Made by a program: the position numbers and the translations under genes. A stretch of 14,633 nucleotides of DNA from Lichenicola sp964249915 (lineage in GTDB: Bacteria; Pseudomonadota; Alphaproteobacteria; Acetobacterales; Acetobacteraceae). Under the pieces are notes generated by a model that saw only the letters and a list, made by a program, of their open reading frames with translations, had not been told where the DNA came from and did no database searches. Positions 1-7,398 of the stretch are shown here, in pieces (within the stretch, counting starts at the first letter, position 1; every line of letters starts with the position of its first letter). The stretch is from positions 1-14,633 of the forward strand of contig CAXUEL010000068.1 in NCBI GenBank assembly GCA_964249915.1, given 5' to 3'.

Positions 1-366
1 GCCCGGCACGGCGAGCAGCGCCGCGATGAGCTGCAGGTGGTCCACGTGCCGGGCCCGCTGCCGCCGCTCGGCTTCTACCGCGACACGCCCTACGTGATCC
101 GCGACCCCGGCGCCGTGCCCGACCCGCGCGTCGCCGCCGTGGCGACGGCGCCGGTGCTGGTGCCGCTCGATGCCGGAGCCCGCGACGCAAGGCAGCGGGC
201 GGTCGGCAGCTACCGCACCCAGCTCGGCTACCAGTTCGGCGGCGCCGCCGAGGCGGCCGAGGCGATCGAGCGGCTGATGCGGCGCGAGGCCGAGGGCCAG
301 GCGTGCAGCCATGCGGAGCGCCTGCTGCTGTCCGATCCGGCGCCGCTGGCGGGGATCGCGGCGTGA
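1..366 (+). CDS. C-terminal part of a probable PIG-L-type deacetylase (5' truncated)
   Basis: The frame is open from base 1 and stops at TGA 364-366, leaving the last 121 residues of a longer protein. The tail holds a tract around LPPLGFYRDTPYVIRD, then VLVPLD, then ARQRAVGSYRTQLGYQFGG. A 'KRxAxxxYxSQ' helix near the C-terminus followed by a Phe-Gly is typical of PIG-L/LmbE-family N-acetylglucosaminyl deacetylases, which remove acetyl groups from N-acetylated sugars in glycan, glycolipid or natural-product pathways. The diagnostic zinc-binding AHPDDE and HPDH motifs would lie upstream of the window, so the assignment rests on tail similarity recalled by eye and is tentative. The gene lies 52 bp upstream of the YcaO gene on the same strand and may share its transcript. 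It does not look like TfuA, the usual YcaO partner. Confidence 0.5.
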   Translation, partial: ARHGEQRRDELQVVHVPGPLPPLGFYRDTPYVIRDPGAVPDPRVAAVATAPVLVPLDAGARDARQRAVGSYRTQLGYQFGGAAEAAEAIERLMRREAEGQACSHAERLLLSDPAPLAGIAA

Positions 367-403
367 CGCGCGCGACGGTCGGACGAACCATCATCGACAA
401 GCC

Positions 404-408
404 AGGAG
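404..408 (+). promoter_or_regulatory. Ribosome binding site of the YcaO gene
   Basis: AGGAG ends 10 nt before the GTG at 419. It fixes the start of the YcaO gene at that GTG, because the same frame stays open upstream to at least 311 inside the preceding gene. Confidence 0.6.
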
Positions 409-418
409 ACACCGCCGC

Positions 419-1773
419 GTGACGCAGGACCATGCCGCCATTGCAGCCCTGTTCCGGGCCAGCATGCCGCCGGAGGCCGAAACGCTGGCGTTCCGGATCG
501 ACGGGCTCGACCGGCTCGGCATCCCGGTGGTGCAGGCCAACCTCGTCACCCCCGACCGGCCGACGGTGATCGGCCACGGCTACGGCTTCACCGAGGCGGA
601 AGCGGCGACCGGCGCGCTCGGCGAGCTGTGCGAGGAGGTGCATCTCGGCAGCTGGCTCAAGCGGCAGGAGCCGGTGGAGGCGAGCTACTCGGCCCTCGTG
701 GCGCGGCTGGGTGCCGCCGGCGTCGCCGACCCGCTGACGCTGTGCCTGCCGGCAGGCTCCGACTACGATCCGGACGCGACCCGGCGCTGGCTGCCGGCGC
801 GACGCTACCCGTCGGACGACACGGTGCTGGTGCCGGTCGAGTGGGTGGCGATCGCGCCATATCAACTCGGCGGCCACCCGGGGCTGATCACGCCGATCAC
901 CAACGGGCTCGGCGCCGGGCTCGACCTCGACCACGCCATCGCGCACGGGGTGATGGAGCTGCTGCAGCGCGACGGCAACGTGCTCACCTACCGCGCCTTC
1001 GACCAGGGCGCGGTGGTCACGTTCGACGCGCCGCTGGACCCGGACTGCGAGGCGCTGTGCCGGATCCTGCGCGGGGCCGGCATCGACGTCACCGTCAAGC
1101 TCGCCGACACCGGGTTCGGCATCGCCAACCTGTACGTGGTCGGCGATGACAACGGCCAGGCGACCCTGCCGATCCAGGTCACCGCCTGCGGCGAGGCCGC
1201 CCACCCGAACCGCATGCGGTCCTTGCGCAAGGCGCTGCTGGAGTTCGTGGGTTCGCGCTCGCGCAAGGCGGCGACGCACGGGCCGATCGAGCTGCTGCGC
1301 GGCCTGCTGCCGCCCGCCTCGTTCGCGCGGCAGATGGCGGTGGCGGAAGCGCGCGACGAGGAGCCGCGCGCGCTCGAGACCATGGCCGACTGGGTGGCGC
1401 AGGACGAGGCGGAGCTGCGCCGCCGCCTGGTCGACACCGTGTTCCTGCGCCGCACCGAGGTCCCGTTCTCGTCGCTGCCGGACGCGGCCCAGGACCTGGG
1501 GCAGAGCCGGGCCCGGCTCGACTGGCTGTCGCGGCAGCTCGGCGCCGAGGGCCTGGAGATCCTGTGGGTGGACTGCTCGCCCGCCGGCTCGCCGGTGCGC
1601 GCGGTGAAAGTGATCGTGCCGGGGCTGGAAAGCGAGACCATGAGCTATGGCCGGATCGGCTGGCGCGGCGTGCGCCGGCTGCGCGACCGCGCTGACGCCC
1701 TGCTGTCGGACCGTGCGGGGGACGGGCGTCGGGCGGTCAGGCTGCGGCCGGAGGATGCGGAGCGCGCCGGCGG
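419..1773 (+). CDS. YcaO-domain protein (3' end lost in assembly gap)
   Basis: YcaO enzymes bind ATP and activate peptide backbone amides by phosphorylation, forming azoline heterocycles or thioamides; some members act on ribosomal proteins. About 451 residues are visible. Family signatures run in order: an acidic ATP/Mg segment GELCEEVH (about 68-75), the hallmark TNGLGAGLDLDHAI (161-174) leading into HGVMELLQRD (176-185), the second hallmark GEAAHPNRMRSLRKALLEF (258-276) ending in GSRSRK, and a C-terminal VPGLESETMSYGRIG (400-414). The GTG start at 419 has an AGGAG site 10 nt upstream. The gene runs into the N gap at 1774 after RLRPEDAERAGG, so the stop and any C-terminal Pro-rich motif, used by some cyclodehydratases, cannot be seen. 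No TfuA, E1-like/ocin-ThiF partner or precursor peptide is visible, so the substrate is unknown. Family call sure; function open. Confidence 0.9.
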
Positions 1774-1783
1774 NNNNNNNNNN
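1774..1783. other. Assembly gap of 10 N
   Basis: Ten N bases separate the YcaO gene from opgH. The real gap length is unknown: both the stop of the YcaO gene and the true start of opgH are missing or uncertain here. The sequence just right of the gap (1790-1830) is almost pure G and C, with a self-complementary 8-bp stem, a likely reason for the break. Confidence 0.99.
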
Positions 1784-1784
1784 G

Positions 1785-3617
1785 GTGGCCCCCCCCGCCC
1801 GCGGGGCGGGGCGGGGCCGCCGCGCCCCGCCGGCCCCCACCGGGCGGGCCCGGCCGGACCGGTCGCGTCTCACGCTGCTGCTGCTGCCGACGCTGCTGCT
1901 CGGCGCCGCCGGGGCGGCCAGCGCGATCCTGGGGTTCGGCCTGGACCGGTTCTGGATGGCGCCGCTGTGGCTGCTGTTCGCCCTGTCCTACGGCCGCATG
2001 GCGCTGAGCGCGTCGGGCCCGCTGGTCGGACTGCTGCCGGCCAGGCCGCTGCCAGCCAGGCCGCTGCCGGGGAGGCGGGAGCCGGCCTGCCGTGCGGGCC
2101 TGCGTGCCGGGCCGGTGCGCACGGCGCTGCTGCTGCCGGTGTTCAACGAGCCGCCGGACCCGATCCACGCCGCGGTGCGGATCATGGCGGAGTCGCTGGA
2201 CGAGGCCGACGGCGTCACCGTGTTCGTGCTGAGCGACACCCAGGATGCCGGGCGCCTGGCGGAGGAGGTGCGGCTGTTCCCGCCCTTCATGCGTACGCGC
2301 TCCGGGACCCGCGTGCACTACCGGCACCGCAGCCCGAACACCGGGCGCAAGGCCGGCAACATCGCGGCGTTCTGCCGCGAGCACGGGCACGAGTACGAGT
2401 TCGCCATCGTGCTCGACGCCGACAGCCTGATGACCGGCACCGCGATCCGGGAGCTGATCGCCGCCCTGCGCGACGATCCCCGGGCCGCGCTGATCCAGTC
2501 GGTGTCCTATCCGGCCGGCGGCAACACCCTGTTCGCGCGGCTGCAGCAGTTCGGAGCGCGGCTGAACACGCCGTTGTCGGTCGCCGGCCAGCACCTGTGG
2601 CAGGGCCGGCACGGCACGTACTGGGGGCACAACGCGATCCTGCGGCTCGACCGGTTCATCGCCGATGCGGCCCTCCCGGTGCTGCCGGGACGGCCGCCGC
2701 TGGGCGGCGAGATCCTGTGCCACGACACCATCGAGGCGGCGCTGCTGCTGCGGGCGGGATCGGCGGTGCGGCTGGCGCCGGAGATCGGCGGCTCGTTCGA
2801 GACCACGCCCAGCAACCTGGTCGACCACCTGGCGCGGGAGCGGCGCTGGTGCCAGGGCAACCTCCAGCACCTGCGCCTGCTGGGCGCCCCCCGTTTCCGT
2901 CCGGCCAGCCGGGTGCATATCGGCATGGGCATCCTGTACTACCTGGCCTCGCCGGTCGGCCTGCTGATCAGCCTGCTGCTGCTGGCGGTCGGCCTGGCGC
3001 ACGCCGCTGCGCCGCATCGAACCTGGGCGATGCGGGACTGCCTGTGGCTGACGCTGTTCCTCCTGTTCGCGCCGAAGCTCGCCAGCCTCGGCCGCGCCCT
3101 GCTGCTGCCGGGCGAGGCCTGGCGCGGGTTCGGCGGTCGCGGCCGCCTGGTGCTGAGCGTGCTGGCTGAGCAGCTGCTGGGGATGCTGTACGCGCCGATC
3201 GTGGCGGTGTCTGTGACCGGGTTCGTGATCGACACCTTCCGCGGGCGGACCGTGGGCTGGAGCACCCAGGCGCGCGGCGACCGTCCGGTCGGCTGGACCG
3301 AGGCGGTTCGGCGCTTCCGGGTGCACACGGCGGTCGGCCTGCTGGTGACGCTCGGGCTCGGCCTGCTGCGGCCCGGGCTGCTGCCATGGACGCTGCCGTT
3401 CCTGTGCGGGCTCCTGTTGTCGATCCCGCTCGCGTGCTGCTCCGGCAGCGTCCGGCTGGGCGCGCTGACGCGGCGCCTCGGCCTGTTCCTGACCGTGGAC
3501 GAGCTGGCGCCGCTGCCGGAGCAGGTCGCGTTGTCCGGCGGTCCGGTGCGCTCCGGCGGTTCGACCGGTCTGCGGGCGCGTCTGGGCCGGGAGGCGGCGG
3601 TCGCGGGCGGCGACTGA
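1785..3617 (+). CDS. opgH: Glucan biosynthesis glucosyltransferase H (OpgH/MdoH), 5' end uncertain
   Basis: An inner-membrane family-2 glycosyltransferase that polymerises UDP-glucose into the backbone of osmoregulated periplasmic glucans. Two N-terminal membrane segments are visible (LTLLLLPTLLLGAAGAASA and FWMAPLWLLFALSYG). The catalytic domain follows: LLPVFNEPPD, FVLSDTQD, RKAGNIAAFC, the DxD motif VLDADS, the OpgH signature GGEILCHDTIEAALL, and RERRWCQGNLQHLRLLG, which corresponds to the Q/RxxRW motif. Four or more C-terminal membrane segments come next, from ILYYLASPVGLLISLLLL onward. The stop is TGA 3615-3617. The first possible start after the gap is GTG 1785, giving 610 residues; the true start may lie in the gap. 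The protein is shorter than the 847-residue E. coli enzyme, mostly at the N-terminus. No opgG is next to it. LPARP is repeated in-frame (2034-2078). Confidence 0.92.
   Translation: MAPPARGAGRGRRAPPAPTGRARPDRSRLTLLLLPTLLLGAAGAASAILGFGLDRFWMAPLWLLFALSYGRMALSASGPLVGLLPARPLPARPLPGRREPACRAGLRAGPVRTALLLPVFNEPPDPIHAAVRIMAESLDEADGVTVFVLSDTQDAGRLAEEVRLFPPFMRTRSGTRVHYRHRSPNTGRKAGNIAAFCREHGHEYEFAIVLDADSLMTGTAIRELIAALRDDPRAALIQSVSYPAGGNTLFARLQQFGARLNTPLSVAGQHLWQGRHGTYWGHNAILRLDRFIADAALPVLPGRPPLGGEILCHDTIEAALLLRAGSAVRLAPEIGGSFETTPSNLVDHLARERRWCQGNLQHLRLLGAPRFRPASRVHIGMGILYYLASPVGLLISLLLLAVGLAHAAAPHRTWAMRDCLWLTLFLLFAPKLASLGRALLLPGEAWRGFGGRGRLVLSVLAEQLLGMLYAPIVAVSVTGFVIDTFRGRTVGWSTQARGDRPVGWTEAVRRFRVHTAVGLLVTLGLGLLRPGLLPWTLPFLCGLLLSIPLACCSGSVRLGALTRRLGLFLTVDELAPLPEQVALSGGPVRSGGSTGLRARLGREAAVAGGD
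2034..2078 (+). repeat. 15-bp tandem repeat inside opgH (three units)
   Basis: Three consecutive 15-bp units, CTGCCGGCCAGGCCG (2034-2048), CTGCCAGCCAGGCCG (2049-2063) and CTGCCGGGGAGGCGG (2064-2078), encode LPARP-LPARP-LPGRR. The first two differ at one base; the third has decayed. They lie in the cytoplasmic loop between the second membrane segment and the glycosyltransferase domain, so copy-number change would alter only loop length. Confidence 0.8.
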
Positions 3618-3623
3618 GCGCAA

Positions 3624-3655
3624 CCACCCTCGGCCGCCGAGCCGCAAACGGGTGG
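3624..3655. terminator. Putative terminator hairpin after opgH
   Basis: An outer inverted repeat, CCACCC (3624-3629) with GGGTGG (3650-3655), surrounds an inner hairpin, CTCGG-CCG-CCGAG (3629-3641), sharing one base with it. It begins 7 nt after the opgH stop, in the 127-bp convergent spacer before the 3' end of the SDR gene. There is no T-run, so it could be a weak intrinsic terminator or only GC-rich self-complementarity. Nothing else is evident in the spacer. Confidence 0.35.
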
Positions 3656-3744
3656 GGCGTGGTTCGTGGCGGCAGGACGCGTCGGTCCGGTCCGGCGTCG
3701 TGCCGGCCGCGGCCGGGCCGGCGCTGGTGCGACGGCCTCCGGGT

Positions 3745-4488
3745 TCAGCTCGACCCGGCCAGCGCCAGCGCGTCGGCGCCGGCAGCGAGCCGAGCCGGGC
3801 AGGACGGGTCGGTCGCCGCGCGCCACACCGCTTCCGCGACGTCCGGCGCCCGGGTGACCGCGACGGACTGCTCCCATCCCGCGAACACGTCCCGCGCCAG
3901 GCCGGCATAGGCCTGGTGGATCCCGTTCTGCATCCTGGAGCGCGCGTTCTCGCCGAAGCGGGTTTCCGGGGACCGTCCCGGTGTCACCAGGATTGCCCGC
4001 ACGCCGAACTCCCGGAGTTCCAGCGCAAGACACTCGGTGAACGCGTTCACGGCCGCCTTGCTCGCGGTGTAGACGGACAGCAGGGGCAGCGCCTTCAACG
4101 TCACGCTCGACGTGACGTTCACGATGATCCCCGCCTTCCGCTCCCTGAACTGCGGCAGCACCGCCTGCGTCACCGCCATCGTGCCCAGGGTGTTGGTCTC
4201 GAAGACGGCGCGAGCCGTCTCCATCGGGGTGCCCTCGAAGGCGTCCAGCATGCCGATCCCCGCGTTGTTGACCAGGACGTCGACCGGTCCCGCGGCCTCC
4301 ACCGCCCGCCGGACGCTCCCGGCGTCGGCGACGTCGAGCGGAACCACGTGCAGGCGGTCGGAACGCGGCAGGACGTCGTCCCGCGGCGTGCGCATGGTGG
4401 CGACGACCCGCCAGTCGCGGGCCAGGAAGTATCGCGCGGTCTCGAGGCCGAAGCCCGACGAGCATCCTGTGATCAGGACGGTGTTCAT
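3745..4488 (-). CDS. Short-chain dehydrogenase/reductase (classical SDR)
   Basis: A cytoplasmic NAD(P)-dependent oxidoreductase with a Rossmann fold. Numbering from the ATG at 4488 (247 residues): TGCSSGFG cofactor loop (7-14), LDVAD adenine-ring Asp (about 51-55), NNAG (74-77), catalytic Asn in ETNTLG (about 99), catalytic Ser in NVTSS (about 127) and the YTASK active site, Tyr140 and Lys144. All residues of the classical tetrad are present. The segment VTPGRSPETRF follows the active site where the usual PG motif sits. An in-frame ATG at 4503 would add five residues. I prefer 4488 because homologues usually start just before the TVLITG strand and an AAGG lies 8 nt upstream of it. The gene is divergent from an AraC-family regulator, its likely controller. 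Substrate cannot be read from sequence. Confidence 0.9.
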   Translation of the reverse strand: MNTVLITGCSSGFGLETARYFLARDWRVVATMRTPRDDVLPRSDRLHVVPLDVADAGSVRRAVEAAGPVDVLVNNAGIGMLDAFEGTPMETARAVFETNTLGTMAVTQAVLPQFRERKAGIIVNVTSSVTLKALPLLSVYTASKAAVNAFTECLALELREFGVRAILVTPGRSPETRFGENARSRMQNGIHQAYAGLARDVFAGWEQSVAVTRAPDVAEAVWRAATDPSCPARLAAGADALALAGSS

Positions 4489-4503
4489 GGGAGCTGCCTT
4501 CAT

Positions 4504-4589
4504 GGTGGTGTCCGGTGTCCTCAGACTAGGTGGTCGGGATCGGACGCACTATCATCGGAAGTCCGGGATGCATGTGCAGGAGTCCGACC
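4504..4589. promoter_or_regulatory. Divergent promoter region of the SDR and AraC-type genes
   Basis: This short spacer must hold both promoters. On the + strand TATCAT (4550-4555) matches five of six -10 bases, but no good -35 is present at 16-18 nt. The same bases read on the minus strand give GATAGT/ATGATA, so the two -10 regions may overlap. A direct repeat GTGTCC-G-GTGTCC (4508-4520), just upstream of the SDR start, is a possible regulator half-site pair. AraC-type proteins often bind direct repeats, but this one is short and unproven. Confidence 0.3.
4578..4582 (+). promoter_or_regulatory. Ribosome binding site of the AraC-type regulator gene
   Basis: AGGAG lies 7 nt before GTG 4590. 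It supports that start over an upstream start at 4530, which would add 20 residues not typical of the family. Confidence 0.6.
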
Positions 4590-5495
4590 GTGGTCGATCC
4601 GCTCGCCGAGATCGTCACGCTGCTCCAGCCCGGCGCACCGTTCGCGAAGGTGGTGGGCGGGGCAGGATCCTGGCGCGTCCGCCGCTCGGAGAACGGGCAG
4701 CCCTTCTACTGCGTGGTCCTGCACGGATCCTGTCGGCTCGCCGTCGCCGGGCACCAACCGGTCACCCTCCGGGAAAGCGACTTCGTCCTGATCCCGTCGG
4801 CATACGACTTCGCCATGTCGAGCCTCTGGCCGCCGGCGCCCGAGGAGGTCGACACCCTGCCGGTGGCGTTGCCCGGCGGCGGCTTCTGGCTCGGGATCCC
4901 CGACCAACCGGCCGAGGTGCGGCTGCTGGTGGGCTACTGCGTCTTCGGCTCCCCGGATGCGGCCCTGCTGGTCTCGCTGCTGCCGCAGCTCGTGCACGTG
5001 CGCGGCGAGACGAGGCTGGCCACCCTCGTGCGGCTGGTCGGGGAGGAGGCGCGCGAGCTGCGGCCGGCGCGCGACGTCATCCTGGCGCGCCTGCTGGAGG
5101 TCCTGCTCATCGACGCCCTGCGCTCGACGGTGGGGACGACGGCATCGCCCGGCCTCCTGCGCGGGCTCGCCGACGGACGCGTCGCGGTCGCGATACGGCG
5201 GATGCATGAAAGGCCGACGGAGGCGTGGACGGTGGCCCAGCTGGCGAAGGAGGCCGCCCTGTCCCGCTCGGCGTTCTTCGAGCGGTTCAGCCGCGCGGTA
5301 GGCGTCGCGCCGATGGGGTATCTGCTCGCCTGGCGCATGGCGCTGGCAAAGAGCCTGCTGCGGCGGAGCGACGCCGGCATCGCCGAGGTTGCGGAACGCG
5401 TCGGCTACGGCTCATCGAGCGCCTTCAGCGTCGCGTTCACCCGCCATGTCGGGCTGTCGCCGACGCGGTACGCGCGGGAGCGGATGGACGCCTGA
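4590..5495 (+). CDS. AraC-family transcriptional regulator with cupin-type sensor domain
   Basis: A 301-residue DNA-binding regulator. The N-terminal half (about 5-180) matches the 'DPLAEIVxLLQP' start and cupin fold of AraC proteins with an AraC-type cupin (Cupin_6-like) sensor: SWRVRR, PFYCVVLHGSCRLAV, RESDFVLIPS. The C-terminal third (about 197-301) is the double helix-turn-helix: AIRRMHERPTEAWTVAQLAK, then SRSAFFERFSRAVGVAPMGY, LAWRMALAKSLLR, and the second HTH IAEVAERVGYGSSSAFSVAF ending GLSPTRYARE. All conserved anchors of the AraC HTH are present. The GTG start is set by AGGAG 7 nt upstream. It is divergent from the SDR gene, so it probably controls that gene and itself. In this subfamily the co-inducer is usually a small electrophile or aromatic, but none can be deduced here. 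Confidence 0.93.
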   Translation: MVDPLAEIVTLLQPGAPFAKVVGGAGSWRVRRSENGQPFYCVVLHGSCRLAVAGHQPVTLRESDFVLIPSAYDFAMSSLWPPAPEEVDTLPVALPGGGFWLGIPDQPAEVRLLVGYCVFGSPDAALLVSLLPQLVHVRGETRLATLVRLVGEEARELRPARDVILARLLEVLLIDALRSTVGTTASPGLLRGLADGRVAVAIRRMHERPTEAWTVAQLAKEAALSRSAFFERFSRAVGVAPMGYLLAWRMALAKSLLRRSDAGIAEVAERVGYGSSSAFSVAFTRHVGLSPTRYARERMDA

Positions 5496-5565
5496 CGGGC
5501 GGCGAGGTCGGCTGCACCGAACGGTCGCGGACAGCCATCTCGCGGAGGTCGGGGCCGGGCAGGGT

Positions 5566-5598
5566 GTCCGGTCGCCGCCTCGGGCTCCGCGGCCGGAC
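5566..5598 (-). terminator. Putative terminator hairpin after the TPP-enzyme gene
   Basis: GTCCGG (5566-5571) and CCGGAC (5593-5598) form a 6-bp stem, with further partial pairing of CCGC and GCGG inside. Read on the minus strand it starts 4 nt after the stop of the TPP enzyme, in the 106-bp convergent spacer behind the AraC gene. There is no T-run, so confidence is low. Confidence 0.3.
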
Positions 5599-5601
5599 GT
5601 C

Positions 5602-7398
5602 CTAGACGCGCAGGTCCATCGGTGCCACGGCCGGCTCGTCGGCGTCGACGATGGCGTCGATCAGCGCAGGGCCGGGGGTGGCCAGCGCGGCACGGATCGC
5701 GGGCACGACCTCGGCCGGCGTGGCGCAGCGGAAGCCGGCGGCGCCCACCGCCCTGGCATAGGCGGCGAAGTCGATGTGGCCGAGCGCGCAGCCGTACTCG
5801 GGGTTGCCGATGTCGCGCTGCTCGAACCGCACCTCGGCCAGCGAGTCGTTGTTCAGCACCAGCACCTTGAGGTCCAGCCGGTGCAGCACCGCGGTGGACA
5901 GCTCCGCCATCAGCATCGCCAGGCCGCCGTCGCCCACCACCGCCAGCGAGGTGCGGTCCGGGTGGGTGAGGGCGCCGCTGATCGCCAGCGGCAGGCCGGA
6001 GGCCATGGTCACCAGCGTGCCCGACCCGGTCCAGCCCTGGCCGGCACGGAGCCGGATGTGCCGGGCGGCGAACTGGGTGTTGGCGCCGCAGTCGAGGCTG
6101 AACATCGCCCGGTCCGGCGCCAGCTCGCCGAACGCGCGCACCACGGTCTGCGGACGCAGCCGCGGGCGGGGCTGGGTGCTCTCCACCTGCCGGAGCAGCG
6201 CGTTCCAGTCGCGCATCCGCGCCTGCGTCCGGGACAGGAAGCCGCGGTCGTCCTGCCGACGCAGCAGCGGCTGCAGCGCCGACAGGGTGGCCCGCATGTC
6301 GCCGACCAGGCCCAGCTCCACCGGATAGCGCAGCCCGATGCGGTCGGGGCAGCGGTCCACCTGCACGCCGCGCGCCTGCCCAGGGACGGGGTAGTAGTCG
6401 GTCCAGGGCATGGTGGAGCCCAGGATCAGCACGGTGTCGCAGTCCGCCATCGCCTCGCGCGAGGGCAGGGTGCCGAGATGGCCGATGCCGCCGGTGGTCA
6501 GCGGATGGTCGTCGGGCAGCACCGCCTTGCCGAGATAGGCCTTGGCCACCGGGGCGGCGAGGGTGTCGGCCAGGCGCTCCAGCTCCGGGCCGGCGCCGAG
6601 GCAGCCCTGCCCGGCCAGGATCGCCACGCGCCGGCCGCTGTTCAGGATGGCGGCGGCCGCCGCCAGCCGTGCCGGGGCAGGCACGCCGTCCGGGTCGCTC
6701 CAGGACGCGGCCAGCGGGCTGCGCGCGAACCGCACCGAGGGCCGGTCCTCGCTGAGCCGCAGCGTCTGCACGTCCTTGGCGATGGTCAGGTGCGCGACCC
6801 CGCGCGCGTCGCGCGCCGCGCGGCAGGCGCGGTCGACCACGTGCAGCGCGTGCGCCGGGCCGCTGACCTGCTCGTTGAACACCGCCACCTCCCCCATCAG
6901 GCGCACGGTGCCGACGCTCTGGGGATAGCGCATGCCCTCCATGTCGTGGAACGTCGAGCCGGTCAGCGCCAGCACCGGCGAGCCGTCCAGCCTAGCGTCG
7001 AACAACCCGTTCAGCAGGTGGATGGCGCCTGGCCCGGTGGTGGACACGCAGACCCCAAGCCCGCCGCCATGCTTGTGCACGCCGGACGCCATGAACGCCG
7101 CCGCCTCCTCGTGCCGCACGCCGACGAAAGCGATGTCCCGCTGCCGCCGCCGCAGCGCCTCGACCAGCGGGTTGATGCCGTCGCCGACGATGCCGAAGGC
7201 ATGGGTGACGCCCCAGTCGACCAGCACGTCGACCACGATCTCGACCGTGCTCGGGTCCGGGACGCCTGGCGACGGATCCGCAGGGTTGGGAGTGGCTCCG
7301 GCGGCGACGCCGGAGGCCGCGACCGCACCCAGGCCGGCCAGGCCGAACAGCGTCCTGCGCCTCATGCCGTCCGTGCGCCGGTCGGGCTCCTCCGTCAC
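5602..7398 (-). CDS. Tat-exported thiamine-diphosphate enzyme (PoxB / acetolactate synthase-like)
   Basis: A 598-residue member of the pyruvate oxidase/acetolactate synthase superfamily, which decarboxylates 2-oxo acids such as pyruvate with thiamine diphosphate. The N-terminal TPP domain has FGIVGDGINPLVEAL (68-82) and RHEEAAAF with the catalytic Glu97. The central domain holds VAILAGQGCLGAG (258-270). The C-terminal TPP domain has VVGDGGLAML (487-496) through LNN (515-517), the Mg-diphosphate GDG-NN motif. The N-terminus is unusual: RRRTLFGLAGLGAVAA followed by VAAGA looks like a twin-arginine signal peptide with an Ala-x-Ala-type cleavage site, so the folded enzyme may act in the periplasm. 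The E. coli PoxB C-terminal membrane peptide is absent. GTG 7398 overlaps the upstream stop (GTGA); ATG 7365 (587 residues) is a good alternative that keeps the signal. Last gene of a three-gene operon. Substrate not determinable. Confidence 0.88.
   Translation of the reverse strand: MTEEPDRRTDGMRRRTLFGLAGLGAVAASGVAAGATPNPADPSPGVPDPSTVEIVVDVLVDWGVTHAFGIVGDGINPLVEALRRRQRDIAFVGVRHEEAAAFMASGVHKHGGGLGVCVSTTGPGAIHLLNGLFDARLDGSPVLALTGSTFHDMEGMRYPQSVGTVRLMGEVAVFNEQVSGPAHALHVVDRACRAARDARGVAHLTIAKDVQTLRLSEDRPSVRFARSPLAASWSDPDGVPAPARLAAAAAILNSGRRVAILAGQGCLGAGPELERLADTLAAPVAKAYLGKAVLPDDHPLTTGGIGHLGTLPSREAMADCDTVLILGSTMPWTDYYPVPGQARGVQVDRCPDRIGLRYPVELGLVGDMRATLSALQPLLRRQDDRGFLSRTQARMRDWNALLRQVESTQPRPRLRPQTVVRAFGELAPDRAMFSLDCGANTQFAARHIRLRAGQGWTGSGTLVTMASGLPLAISGALTHPDRTSLAVVGDGGLAMLMAELSTAVLHRLDLKVLVLNNDSLAEVRFEQRDIGNPEYGCALGHIDFAAYARAVGAAGFRCATPAEVVPAIRAALATPGPALIDAIVDADEPAVAPMDLRV

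Noticed and set aside
1774..3169. Continuous YcaO-containing frame extending through the gap to 3169
   Set aside because: The frame continues only because N codons carry no stop; after the gap it is a shadow of opgH in another frame.
1737..3908. 723-codon open frame on the minus strand opposite opgH
   Set aside because: Arg/Gln/Pro-rich composition with no domain; it runs across the assembly gap and is the shadow of opgH.
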